NCBI GenBank assembly: GCA_002633005.1
Contig: NMRA01000139.1
Location: 498,050-562,049 of the forward strand
DNA: 64,000 nucleotides
Origin: Phoronis australis
Lineage: Eukaryota > Phoronida > Phoronidae
Direction of reading: 5' to 3'
Below are positions 45,201 through 57,900 of this stretch, piece after piece; position 1 is the first letter of the stretch; each line of letters begins with the position of its first letter. A model generated the notes under the pieces. It searched no databases. It saw only the letters and a program-made list of their open reading frames with translations, and was not told the DNA's origin. The position numbers and the translations under genes are program-made.

Positions 45201-48200
45201 NNNNNNNNNNNNNNNNNNNNNNNNNNNNNNNNNNNNNNNNNNNNNNNNNNNNNNNNNNNNNNNNNNNNNNNNNNNNNNNNNNNNNNNNNNNNNNNNNNNN
45301 NNNNNNNNNNNNNNNNNNNNNNNNNNNNNNNNNNNNNNNNNNNNNNNNNNNNNNNNNNNNNNNNNNNNNNNNNNNNNNNNNNNNNNNNNNNNNNNNNNNN
45401 NNNNNNNNNNNNNNNNNNNNNNNNNNNNNNNNNNNNNNNNNNNNNNNNNNNNNNNNNNNNNNNNNNNNNNNNNNNNNNNNNNNNNNNNNNNNNNNNNNNN
45501 NNNNNNNNNNNNNNNNNNNNNNNNNNNNNNNNNNNNNNNNNNNNNNNNNNNNNNNNNNNNNNNNGCCACTGACTTGCACATTGTGCCATGCAGCACTGCT
45601 GGTGTGTGGAAGTGCTGTGGGAAGAGAACGGAGTAACAAAGCTTGTCTATGATACAGCTTGAAGTGGCCTTAAAATGTCACTGAACCTGGAACAAATATT
45701 GAAATATGAATAATTAAGTACTCCAGATTGGATCAAAAATGTTGTCCCTGTTTTTCAAAAATATATGGTGATTGGTCTACAGTTTCACATAAAAGTAATT
45801 ACTATTTTCAGAAACCAAGGGTGTATATAATGAGTATTGCATAAAACTGTGTCTTTATTTTTTATCCCTAGCCATAACAATTCTTTAAACGCATCACTTG
45901 TCTGCAAAATATACAAGTTTTTGAGACAACTTCAAACCTATGTTACCCATTTTCAAGCCTTTTTAATTTTGTTACTTTCAGCAATTTTAAACTCAGATTA
46001 CAGGTTCATGGGTCTGTCAAGCATACTTCTAGCCTAAGGTTGAGGAAACCGTTTTTCTTCTAATAGAAGATCTTGTTGGTTAGCTGCAGTCAAATGCTAA
46101 AAATCAATTTTTGTCCATTCAGGGACGGTGCAGAAGCGATGCATATCTCCTCTGCACGGAACAAGCCTTCAAACCTAAAAACCAAAGGTTACGTGAAAAC
46201 TGAAGTGATAGATTTCCATTTCAACGTGTAATAGATTAACAGAAGACATATGATAGGGAGTAAACAAACAGTCTAATACAATGGATATTTATCACTCACG
46301 TACCCTTTGCCATTGGGATTGGATTGTAATCTTAACTCAACCTGTATCGAGTTGACAGCATAAAATTCAGCATTGATTGATGTAACTGTCACTGATAAAC
46401 TTTTATAAATAATTCCAAACAATAATAATGATTTGATGTACGAAAAGATCCCGATTGCTACGTCAAGTATCGTATCACATATCACAACATACAAAGATTA
46501 ACCAGACTCTGGCTGGCGACTGACTGCAGCGAAGTCGACATCGGCGAGTGCCTCAGTTAACAGGCATCGGTAGAATAATCATGGAATAATCGTTAAAATA
46601 ATCACAAACCTTACCTATGTATGAGGTCGTGCTTACTTCCTCTCATAGAAGCACTCTTTTTACGCAATCTCAGATTCAGTTGGCACGGCTGCAAGCCATT
46701 TCACCATGTATTTAAAGGGCTCGCGAAATCGAGGCTGTTAATCTATCACCACTAGTACACTCACGCCCTCTAGTTATTGCAGATTTTCCGAATAGCCCCA
46801 TTGTGACGAGTGCTTTCATTGTTTGTTCCGTTCCCCTAGTTTCAGTCCCGGCCGTTAGGGGAACTACATGTACGATGGTGCGACAGAAGCCTTAGATGTC
46901 ATATATTTGAGTTGTTCGTAAGGAAGCCGAGGAACCAACGCAAATTTGTCAAGGCCCTGGCTCACCTGAGGAGGCAGGTGCCTGTGCCTTCTGAGAGGGG
47001 AATTTTTCTTGGGTGAGAGGAAAAATCTCCCTTCTCTTCACCAACAATTCCACTCCGGTCGCCAACCCTTTTCGGCAGTGCCTCATGTATCCAAGTCTAA
47101 ACGTTCTGTGCTAATTTCAAATCGCCACCTTATAAGCTGCATGCAGCAGACCACGGTGTAGTGTTCGTAATGGTGTTTTGGTATGACAGGAAGTGGAGAT
47201 TAGGAAGTAGAACCAGCCTTTTGTTTTAGTAGCCATTGTTTTCCTAATAAAGTCTAAATCAACTATCGTCGTCGTCATCATGAAACAACATTGGCGACGA
47301 GGATCTGCTGTAAACTCTCCAGACCCCATCTTGAGCTAGAGTGAGTCAGAATGGCTGGAGGTTTGCCTCATTACTCGAGTGTGGTTCCATGTATTGAAAC
47401 GCCCCTGCCTAGTCCATCTCTGCATTGTGGTTGTGGTCAAGCATGAGCGACTTGACTGACGTCGTGGGGCACCAACACGTGGTTAACCATCGTTGCTGAT
47501 CGCACTGTCCCTTCACTGCTGCAGCAGTCGCGGATCTCAGTGAAATGATTCCATGCCAAAATCGTTGGCCTCATCCTCGAACTGTTGGCACAGATATTAA
47601 TTGATATTTAGCAAAATATATACTTACTATAAAACTATAATTCATTACAGAGTCACAGACGTTTGGTCCATACGTTGTGAGAATGCTGACTTATATTCCT
47701 GGTCACGTGCTCAGAGACGTTCCCATCACCGTTTGTCTCCTGCTGGGGATAGGAGAGTGGTTGGCGGAATTCCACAACTGCACAAAGGCAAGGACAAGTT
47801 ATTTTTTTCTCTTTTTCATGCTTTCGAGAATTCTTTTTGTCAGGAGTATTCAACGTGCGAGACTGTTGGCGACGGAGGTAATTTTCTTTGCGGCAATAAC
47901 CAAATACAGTGTACAGGTACGTCTGCTTGGACTGGATTGGCCAGTTTTCGGATGATTAGCATTACGTCACGTGCACTCAGTTTTGTTGCTCATTTTAATT
48001 ACTTGTAATATTTGAAAAATGAGTACCTGTTTGATCTTTGCCTCTGGCGATGCATACACCTGTGTGCAGGCGTATTCAATCAGGCGAGTTTGGAGAGTTT
48101 GGAAAGATCAAGCAAGTCTCCCCGAAATATCTGTTTTGCAATCAAAACTCCCGTTTTGCCACCTGTCTACAAGCCTACACTATAACACTGATCTCACTGA

Positions 48201-50968
48201 AATTTCAAGGTATTTTCGCTAAAAGTAATGAATGTTTAAAATTGAAGTGTGAACTTAACACCGATTTTCATTTATTGAGTCACGAAAACGTGTATTTCTG
48301 ATAAAAAGTAATAAGATAGGTACGATTATAGTCATGTGAAAAAATGAATCAACAGCTTACCTGTACAGTGTACATGATCGGATTTTTATTGGTATCAATA
48401 TTCAAGTTGAAGTCTCTAAACGCATTTATTTCCTAAATTGTGTAAAAATTTATGTTTTTTTTAATAAAATCGTTAAGTTATAGTAGAGCTTGTGTGCATA
48501 TGTGAAACATAGGACACACTGAACTGACCTCGCCGGTGATGTCAGGTCAACCGGCTAAGACATCTAATTGGTTCTTGATGTCTCAGCCGGTTGACCCGGG
48601 GGTGGGGGGTGACGTCAATCAACTGTTAAAAAAACATTGTCTAACTATGGTTTGGACAATAGTACATAAATCAACGCATCTAAACTTTTCAATTGAATGC
48701 GATCAGTCATTTCCAAAATGTCATATTTCGAAGTTATCCAACTTTTGACAGTTGTCTTGTGTTACTTGTAACCTTCATGGCTTGGGGTCTGCTTCGTGGA
48801 AGTGCTTTCAGACTTCAGACAGATATCGGTTCTGATGCTCCCATTCACAATTCATTGTAGAATGAAAGTTTAGCCAAGTAATTATGTGTGCATGGCAGTC
48901 TAGAAATTATTATCTCAGTAACTTTGCACTTTTGCTCAATTGAGAGTTGTTTATTAGTTTCAGAAATAGTTATGTGGAGCGTTAATACAAATTTTTGTCT
49001 ACTTAAGTCACTTCTCACGAAACAGGCGCCTGTTTTCATGGTTTGTATGTAGGGATTCCATCATGCCGGATTTTCATCACTGTCCACCAAGTGGCGCATT
49101 TCTCGTCTGTCGGATATTAGAGGCGTGTTTCATCTCTTCAGCTGTGAAGAGGATAGAGAAATGATGGAGGACATTTTGTCCACATTTTACAAGAAAATCC
49201 GCCAATGTGATGGCCATTTGACGAAAGGTACCTTTTGATGTTAAAGTTGTAATGAAGAACTCACTTTTTCTTTCCACATTCCCGTTACAACTTCAAAACA
49301 GCATGAACCAAAATTCTCTCACCTGGAACTGCAGTATTCTGACTTGGCAGAAAGCTTTGCGGAGTGTTCATAAGAGAAGGCAGCTCAAAGCTAATCGAAT
49401 CTTGTTAATTTACCACTGAACTACTGAATACGCAAAAAGTGGCTTCTTTGTTTCGATAACAGATTTAAATTTGGAATCAGTTGAAACGAGATACATGTAG
49501 GTAACTCAGCAAGTTCTAATTATGAAAGGACAACCGTCAAATGTTTAACATAGTCTTTGCCTTTACCAGTCTTAAGTTTTATCCTGCATGTAGAAGCGCC
49601 GATCGCTGGAAGGTCTGAAATTTAAGTTCTACATGCAGTTATCTAGAATTTGAATTCCGATCTCCTTTTAATCAAAATGTGCTGTAGTCTGTTGTGGCTC
49701 AGTAGATCGACTGAGCGGAAGATTGTCGAATGAAACTAGCGAAACACTTCCGACAAATAATCTTTCCTTGTGGAAGGGAACCTGGATGTTCTCCCATAAT
49801 TCAGCATCCCAGCTTCGGCGGCCGTTCACATCAGGTGAGGTCATTTTGCTGGTAAACGCTAACGAAGTCACAAGCTTACTCGCCTTTCAGTCTCGTGATT
49901 CGACGGGGTCTTGCGTGATCCTGCTTTTCCGGCGCCTCATTGTCAAAATGTCTCTTTTGCTTCTGATTAATGTCTGATACATATGTCCGGCGACTAATAT
50001 TATTAGTTGAATACATTATTCGTTTTATATTCAGGGGTAATTCATGGTGATATGCACAAAGAAAACATCTTGGTCAGTAAAGGCGACGACTCTGGGTCAC
50101 GTGATATTTGTGCTGTCTTGGATTTCGGTGACATGCAAGAGGATATTCTCGTCTTCGACTTGGGTACGGTTTTATGTTGAACAGCATTTTAATATGTATA
50201 AGCCAGGTTTCAGAAAATTGTGTGTTATTTCGTCCAGCTTATCCTCGCGTTCATAAAGGTCACTAGTCTGAACGCTGCCATGAGGTTATGATATGAAGAA
50301 TTGTCGGCTTTGAACACGGCAACCCACTGTAACTATTCCAAGCGTTATGTCGGAGTTAGTGTTTAGTTGCAAAGTTCTCATTTGAAATTAATCATTTTAA
50401 AGATTGTCAATGATTTCAATCTTGACATTTTCTGCATTTTGCGGTGGCTTATTGTATTTTACTTGTAACCGAACGTCCAAACGTCCATATGAAAAAATGG
50501 GTTGCGCGAACATTGAAACTTAAAAATCTGTGGTTTGATGCCGGGTTAACTAGATAGAAACACGATCTCACAAACGACACGTGACGATTCGAAAATATTT
50601 GAAGAAATATTTGTTTTGCAGGGATTGCTATCATGTACACGATGTTGGACGCTGATGATACAAGTCGTTGTGACGTTGGGGGTTATGTTTTGGCGGGCTA
50701 CACGAGAAAACGACAGCTAAATACAGAAGAGTGGAACATTTTGGAAACTGTTGTCTGTGCTCGGGTGGCGCAGTCTATCTGCATAGCAATGGAAAAGGTC
50801 GCTGATAGTTCTGATAACTTGGACTACATTATGGCCGACCATGAAGCAAAATGGAACCTATTAAGATGGATACGAGCTTGTCCGAAAAATTTTCTTTCGT
50901 CAAGGTGGTCAGAAATGGTAAAGATGGTGACAAGTCTCAGTGTCGAACCTTATTTGCCTTGTGAATGA
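42222..50968 (+). CDS. HYKK: Hydroxylysine kinase (APH family), complete six-exon gene, 377 aa
   Basis: Exons 42222-42438, 43341-43469, 47651-47787, 49053-49227, 50035-50163 and 50622-50968 join in phase at every junction to 378 codons; human HYKK is about 373 aa. The enzyme uses GTP to phosphorylate 5-hydroxylysine in lysine/collagen breakdown. Conserved landmarks: SYDDINYHV (residues 37-45, nucleotide-binding N lobe), VRMLTYIPG (about 122-130), FHHAGFSSL, the catalytic loop HGDMHKEN (223-230, base Asp225), the metal-binding DFGD (249-252), and FDLGIAIMYTML after it. Start is the first ATG, directly behind a TTTGTTTTTTAAG acceptor-like tract, so a 5' UTR intron is likely. Intron 3 uses a GC donor. 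An AATAAA at 51005 follows the stop by 37 bases. No mutation of a key residue is seen. Family assignment is firm; substrate is by homology. Confidence 0.95.
43840..44470 (+). repeat. Degenerate ~130-155-bp tandem repeat
   Basis: The word TTGGCAGAT(G/A)TG or a variant occurs at about 43855, 44003, 44157, 44287 and 44419, each time preceded by a TTTTTACG-type tract and AAATTT, and followed by GAAGAC/GAGACGA and CAGACCGAT-like words. At least five diverged units. Confidence 0.65.
44644..44802 (+). other. Candidate cassette exon, 159 nt, phase 1-1
   Basis: An acceptor-like CTAATTTCCCTGGTGCAAG precedes and a strong donor TTG/GTAAGT follows. The frame reads FDRWPQIPKRPKVTIFVDNC and later PCVRYAVPFGDYTTLL. 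At 159 nt with phase 1 on both sides it would fit between HYKK exons 2 and 3 without a frameshift, but HYKK is full length without it. An alternative start at 44579 gives a signal-peptide-like MEFLSKHVVALSLITANF in another frame. No family recognised. Confidence 0.3.
45195..45564. other. Assembly gap (370 N)
   Basis: Unresolved bases within HYKK intron 2. All long open frames across it are artefacts of N. Confidence 0.99.
47030..47300 (+). mobile_element. Candidate LTR end and primer-binding site of a Ty3/gypsy-type element
   Basis: A stretch with an AATAAA at 47245 and a run ending GAAACAACA is followed by TTGGCGACGAGGATCTG (from 47290). TTGGCGACGAGGAT directly after ...ACA is the usual junction of an LTR and the primer-binding site in many invertebrate Ty3/gypsy elements. 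No gag or pol follows, so this is a fragment. The left LTR border was not located. Confidence 0.45.
47788..49052 (+). other. HYKK intron 3: GC-AG intron
   Basis: Donor AAG/GCAAGG, acceptor GGTTTGTATGTAG. It joins HNCTK to GFHHAGFSSL in phase 0, exactly the layout of human HYKK (TLQ then RFHHPKLSSL). The next in-phase GT donor would add 30 hydrophobic residues with no counterpart. Contains the hairpin 48545-48596. Confidence 0.8.
48545..48596. repeat. Hairpin with 20-bp arms
   Basis: GGTCAACCGGCTAAGACATC and GATGTCTCAGCCGGTTGACC are complementary at 19 of 20 positions around a 12-base loop. One arm's core (AGC.GGTTGACCC) recurs at about 57498. Confidence 0.85.
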
Positions 50969-51004
50969 AGTGTGAGAAAGTCAGACAGTGTCGGGAACAG
51001 ACAT

Positions 51005-51010
51005 AATAAA
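51005..51010 (+). other. Poly(A) signal of HYKK
   Basis: AATAAA 37 bases after the HYKK stop codon, same strand. Confidence 0.6.
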
Positions 51011-51489
51011 TTTTCAGATCTGGCATTATGTGTTCGTTTTCCACAAGCAATACGAACTTAAAGACTATTTAACTAATTTTAAGAAATCCTAAAGGTTGAC
51101 GACTTCCACCAAATGCAATTTTATTACCGAGCATTGAAGTGACCTGTCCAGTGACGAATTTGCCTCCCGGAATTGGAGTTTTTGTATGCAGCCGTCTCGG
51201 CACCAGTGTGGAGGGTGGGGGCGCGGGTCTGCTGACTTGTGTCGTTGGTTCGGCGTCCGTTCATCAGGGACGTGGGTTTAAAAGTTTTGGTACACGTAGC
51301 TGAAATTTTAAGGCAGGGACAACAGTTAATAAATCAAACAATAACCATGGCTACATCTACGATCCTATAACGAATTTAACAAGTTGTTTAGCGAAGTGCT
51401 AAAATAATAAGTTTAAAGTAATGCGTCTAGCCCCCTGTAGAAAGTTGAGGTTAAGAAGTGAGAAGCGGAAAACAAAAACGACGCAAGTG

Positions 51490-51960
51490 CAACTTGGACA
51501 CAACGTTTCGAAATTAATCAAATATCTTCATCAGGTACAACAGTAGACCGAAAGCAAAATATCGTAACAGAATGTTCCCGTCACATCACAATGCATGGCA
51601 CAATATCTGTCAACTAAAAACTCTACAACAACTCCAGCCTCTGTGCTCCAACATCAGTGACCTCTCGGCATGGACGGGCTGTATATGAATGGCCTCAGGG
51701 ATGAAAAGTTTGAAAAGCTATCGTCATGATCAAGACCCTGGACCTCAGGAAACCCTATACTGTGCCCATTGGCCACTCGAATTTTGTATCATAGACTTGC
51801 TGAACACAAGAAAGAGGTACACACTGCCTTGTGTACTCATTCTACACTCGTATAGGCAACGCCACCTACAGGATTACGGGCATTGCCACCAGTTTCTAGA
51901 CGCAAGGCAAAAGTTCTCACGTTTGTTCAACTTTCTCGTCTATTAAATCCCATGAGCAAA
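51490..51960 (+). mobile_element. Possible Penelope-like element remnant
   Basis: CAACGTTTCGAAATTAATC followed by TCTTCATCAGGTACAAC matches the AACGTTTCG...TCTTCATCAGG motif common in the terminal repeats of invertebrate Penelope-like elements. Downstream, one + frame reads HRLAEHKKEVHT, like the R-L-x-EHK of a GIY-YIG endonuclease. Too decayed for certainty. Confidence 0.35.
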
Positions 51961-54900
51961 AACGTGAGTATTTTGTTTCCCCCTTAATAAAAAACATAGC
52001 TCTGTTGTGTATATCCTAGAATTTCCCGTGACGAATGCTGGACAAAAGGCAAATCCATCGCCTGAGTACTATTCATGACCGAGAATTAACAGGACAGTTA
52101 GCAATGTGGCTCAGCCATCGTATAACTAGTTTTCCCGCCCGAATAGTTATTACCATTCGTTTGTTCTGTTAATAGAATTAGCCGTCATGATAACTTTTTT
52201 CTCGAACTGTAGAATATTCCAAACATTGCACAGAATGTGCTTATTTTGAACCAATTTGATTTGTGCCCGCCGCATACCGGTAATTTTCTTTGTTATGCCT
52301 GTCTTAATATGTGTGGAACCCGTAAAAGCTATTCATTAAACTTGGCTAAACTTATCTTGTCGGTTTGGGATAAGGTTGTTTTAGTCTCTGTTTAACCTCG
52401 TAGCGCTAGTTTTTGCCATTCGCCTTTATTCAAAACCACGTGGGCAGATCGGGAAATTCATCAGACACACTTTAAAGGAATAAGAGGCAGCTGTGAATTT
52501 GCTGTTGAATTTCACATATAATTAAACGAGTCGGCTATGGCATTATTTGACATCCACCATGACAATTAAGACCGTCGTGCTCCATGACAATTTTGACGTC
52601 CACCTTGTTACCTAGCACTCCTGGGCTCCAACTTTAGCAGCTATGCCTTAACGATGAGAGTGTGCAGGGGATGGAAACGTGCCCTTGTCTATTTTAATTT
52701 GTTCTAACATTCCCGTTAGTCTTTAGGTGACACAGAGGTAGTCGTCTTAAAATTGAGGAGGCCATAGCAGGGGATTGAATCTCTCCATTGTCTGTGCCTT
52801 AGATTCCTGAGCTTCGACGCATAAACTCCAAACCCACCGCGGCAAAAATTCCTTACTCGAATCACACATGGACGGGAAAATGACCAACCCCAGTTCCGGA
52901 ATATTGGGTACGAGCAGGGAACCAGTTACTTGAGTTTGGCGTTTGCTGATCCGGGAATAAGGTGTAGAAGATTGGAATTCAAGAATTCAGAGGCGCGGTC
53001 ATGGAATCGTTTCGACGCCCTGTATGCCACAGCCAATTTTAGGATATTTATTTATTTAAACTTCTTTAAAAAACTATTTGACCACTTCACTGAGTGAACA
53101 CACTGATTTTCAAGAGGGCCCAGTCGGAAATAATTGCATGAAGTAAAATACTGAGAGCTATGTACAATTAGATTGAAAAGATTAATAAATAAAATGAATT
53201 AGTCTTATGTACGTAACGGAAAACTTCCACTGTTTCCAGTAGAGGCCAACGGGACTGTTGGAATAAAGGAACAGCCGTTTCTTTGCAATGCTAGCAGTGG
53301 GTGCATATCAAGGATAGTGCATCTTGTCATTTTCATTTGTTTTCTCATATAGACATCACCATAGACATCATAATACTATAGTGTGATGTCCATGAACATC
53401 ACAATTGAAATGGGCATGTTGAGTGCTGGAGCAAAGAGCAAAAGACTATCTAAATAACTAGTTGCTTGTTCAAAATTAACTAAACTACGAAACATATTGT
53501 TTCTTTTTGAAGTTGTGAAAAGAAACAAGACATGTGACACATGCGAGATAAAATGTAAAATTATTGCCACAAAATGAGGCTAAATCTATTTCCGCATTGT
53601 TTTAATAGACACAGAGTTCTTAGACCGTTACTTTGTTTTCTTTTAGTAAGAACCTTCCACGGTTGCGAAGTTTTCATACGGCGACGGCTTGTTCTGATTT
53701 TCTTTCCCTGTTGCAAACTGAAGGCTTTCTTCACACGTTTTGTGCAAGCATGTCATTTGTGATAAATTCAGTTTGAAACGATATAAAAGACAAAAATTAA
53801 AATTAATACCGGAACGATTAATTCACTTCAGCTTGCGTACTGACATTATGATGGGCTTGACCAATAGGTGGAGTCTTCGTCAGACGTCGCTGCAAAATGC
53901 GAGTTAGGACGAGTTCCATAATGCGTTTTAAATATTTCAGTCCTGGAGTTTTTTGAAGCTTGCAAAAATGTGCCGAAGGTGTTAGTTAGGGGAAAAAACC
54001 GTCACCTATTTGTCAGCGAGGTACTCTATACGGCTAACACTTTCCCCTTCACTATCTGTTATGGTCTACATTTCCTTCGAAGTGTCATCAGCAGACGACT
54101 TCATGACTTCCGAGTTTCTCCTCAGACAGATACTACACGTTTTACAGGAAGTAGTTAGTATTTTTCGCCAGTTACGGAAACCAACACATTTTACAGCCAT
54201 CATCTCGCCAACTGTGCTTAAGTTGAGCAACATATCGACTGTGCCGTGGCCTATTCAAAACGGACAACCTTCCTTCCTTGCCAACCTCAAGTGCGTGGTC
54301 TTGGTACTTCTTCATATAACAAATTGCAGTTATTTTGGCACGTGCCGTAATTCTATTTATCTTACGAATGCAAGTCTGTCCTCGAAAACCGCATGGCCAT
54401 AAATGGAGATTTGCTACAGTAAACAATCTTGCGAAACCCGAATCAAATTATCTCTGGAACCCAGAATTTTTCATATTGCAAGCTTTGGGGTTTTCAAAAT
54501 CAAAAAGGTAGCTTGTATTACGAGCTTCTACACTGTCTCATTTTGTCCGGTCTCGACACATGTCATTCAATACGAAAATCTGCTTTAATATGAATTTTAG
54601 CAGTGTTAATCACCAAATACGGGCCAGGCTAGTTTAAGATCCCCAAACAAAATCTGCAAATGCGTCACTACAAAACTTAGTACGCCCAAAGACGACAAGC
54701 GAAATTTCGATGATTTTGTTCAAACATGCTACTTCTAAGGGACATTGTCGTTTCTGAAGCCGAAAAATGCAATTTTGGGATTATTGCTGAATGGAACGAA
54801 CTTCTTCAAATTATTGGCTTTAATCATACGTGTTTAACAGAAACCCCGTTATGTTTTGTGACTTTGTTCAAAGTTACAAACGGCCAATTCTCGCCATGGT

Positions 54901-57900
54901 CTGCCAGACATTCGCTGAAATCAAGGACGGTGTATACGGTTAAAGTACTCGAAAGATTCGGCTCAGCGGCAGATCGAATGCTAAGGATGTCTCTTTAATC
55001 AAGCCACATTACATGACCCTCTCAGAGTGATGCCCCTTGTAACAATATGAAAAGTCTAGTGCTCTTATAACGAGTATCTTGACAGTACATGGTTGCACTG
55101 GCTGTCGTAGAGTTGTGATAATTTCGTACATGTCATACTGAGAGGTGGTGTCCTCTTTCGGTTACAATAGCAACTACTTCATGATCTCCGGATGTTTATG
55201 CCCAGAGCTAGGCCGAGGCAAAGATGCTATATCTTTGGCCGAGTTCCACAGACGCGGAAGAAGATAATGTGACCACGTTCTTCCCTTCTAATTTGGCAAT
55301 ATTTTGCGAAGGTTTGTGCGATCTTACGTTTCGCGATATTGTCACGTCTACTGAACGCACACCTGTTTATCTTTTCTGCATTTTCTATTTGTTTGCGCAT
55401 ACAACGTATGTAAAACCAGTTTCAGCTACAATACGTAGCCTAATGTTCCTTTTCAGTTCTCATATTGTCGCCAGCTTTCACGTACATGTATCGCACAATC
55501 GCGCTTTTCGTATCTGTTTCAGTTCATCGCTTGGTTATTATGTACATGGTCATTTCCAGACGAAATGATTTTGCGCAGTGACATTTTTTAGGACTTGACT
55601 TCTGCGTTATTAAGTTCCGCAAAAAGTTGAAGAACAGCGACATTCTTTGTCAAAGATACACAATATGGCATTATGTTCAGTACTGTTAAACAGCCAATTC
55701 AAACAGTTTACCACTCAGAGATTGTTTTCATTTTAATCCTTTTCAAGTTTAAAACAAGCCAATGCTTAAACATGTGCCACGTGGTCTTGTTTAAGTGGGA
55801 GGCTCTGTTAAATAATCAAATGATGGAACCTGTAGTTTTGAAAAATAACAGTTAAAAGGACATGCTCGGATTCATTGCCAAAAATTGCATTTTTGTGATT
55901 GTTATTGGATGGGACTGTTGAAGTTAGTATTGATTTTGGCCAGAACTGTAAAACAACACAAAACTTTGTGCTTTTTTGATTTTATTATAACAGCGCTTTC
56001 GACGATGGCAACTGCCTCCTCAATATTTTATTGTCTACGTACAGTGTACATGTACATTACCGGTGACAAAAATATGGAAACAACATCGCTCTAAATAGAA
56101 TTCACCCACTGCTGGGAATTAAGTTTTGCTAAAGTAGTTTTTAAAGGTGACATTCGATTGTCATTTGTGCTGAACTATAATATCAGTAAAATGCTAAATG
56201 ATCACCACACAGTCAAAACTAGCTCCTCTTTTTCCAGTTATTGGGGCATTTCATTTATTTTTTTGACTTTCACAACAAAACCTAATGCGTTGCCTCTCAC
56301 GCTAACGAATTACATTACAATTAACATTTTCTTTCTTTATTTTTGCTTTAAAAGCAACGTGCATATCAATCTAAGCACGCCACAAGCTGTGCAAACTCGC
56401 CCTCAACATATTTTGAGAATCCGAAGTGAAATGCGACTATAAATTCATTCCTTGGGAAATAACACAATGTACAGATGTACTGTGTCATCTTTTACAGGTA
56501 ACGTCCATGGTGTACTTTACCTCGCCACATTTGGCATCTAAGAAAATTCCCCAGCATGTCAGTGCACCAAGAAATTCGTTCTGAAGCGCGCAAATGTTCT
56601 CAGGCGCAAATGAGCACATCCGGGTGTTTGGCCGTGATTTATTGTAACACATGAATTAGCACGGTTTTCTCACGCAGATTGCATTCATCCTGGTCCCAAT
56701 TGAAGGTAAAATTTGTAACATTTTCGTTATTGCTTTGCAACGATTAGTTAGGTGTTTGCACCACCTTCACCACAAAAGTTCTAAAGGCAAGGCATTATTT
56801 TATAATTATGCCTGTAGCAATACTGCGCGTGGGCAGGCGAGGCCGATTTTAATATAATTTCTACCATCACTTCCATAACACGTTCCATTCCAACAGCTGA
56901 CGTTGTTTCGTCAGCATCAAAGGACGTGCCACGTGCAGCGTGCATTCTTAAATAAACAAGTCAACAGTTTTTGATCAAGATAAACGGAAAAAACACCATG
57001 CACACTTAACGATTTGTTCACACCCAGCAGGGGAGGTTAGGACAACTATAACAAATAACAACGATTGTTCCTTGATAATAACTTAAACTTGTCTGCCATT
57101 TTTTGTTCGAATAGAATCCATCTTGAGATTGATTTAATGAACTTCCCTCATGCAGATTGAAGATGACATCGATAGCAAACCAACATTTTTCTTCGTGGCA
57201 ACCGCCCTCTTTTGAAAAGAAATTGTACACAAACAATCCCCGCATATCCCCGAACGGCTACAATACCTCAAACAGACAAAACATCACATCAGTTGCGCTG
57301 GTTCTATGACACGACAATTTGTCGCCGATAATAAATCGTGAGGCCTCACGACGAAAAATTGCCTCGTGTTCGCAGCGCTGGGGAGAGCGCGAGGGGCGGG
57401 GTGCNGGGGCAGGGGGGTTGGGCAGTGCCCCCTCAACCAAATTGTTTGGGGGCAAAGATAGGTTTCCGTTATCCGGGTTGTAGACCGATCAGATGTTTTA
57501 GCTGGTTGACCCAGCGAAACTGGCGAAGGCAATCAATTGCAGCCCGTAACAAGCCGTCCGTAACAACATTTTTGCGTTTTCTCACAAACCACGATTTTTC
57601 ACGGACATCCCCGTATTTTCCACAAAAATGTTTTTCACTCTAAACTTGACGATTCTGTTTCTTTATTCTATTAACTACAAACGTGTGTCTGTTTTTTTTT
57701 CTTTTAAGGTCTTTTAGCCTGAGAGCTCGCCTGTCAAAAATCAAGAAATCCGTTTTTTTACGATGGAATGTTGACGTCTTCATTTTGACGGCAGATTTTT
57801 CGGACTAATAGACCTTAAACGAAAGTTCCAGACATACTTTTGTTAAAAAGCAGAAACGTAATTTACGATTTTCATGTAAAAAATCATGTTTGTGGAAATT

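Larger units (their letters stand above)
43470..47650 (+). other. HYKK intron 2
   Basis: Holds a CGTCCGGG minisatellite (43785-43815), degenerate ~140-bp tandem repeats (43840-44470), a candidate cassette exon (44644-44802), an N run, and an LTR-like remnant near 47030-47300. Donor G/GTAATG, acceptor AATTCATTACAG, phase 1. Confidence 0.6.

Noticed and set aside
45102-45639. Four frames across 45195-45564
   Set aside because: Almost entirely N.
54010-54402. Plus-strand 130-residue frame and a second one at 55224-55568
   Set aside because: No domain, no splice or promoter support; the second one overlaps words shared with a MITE family.
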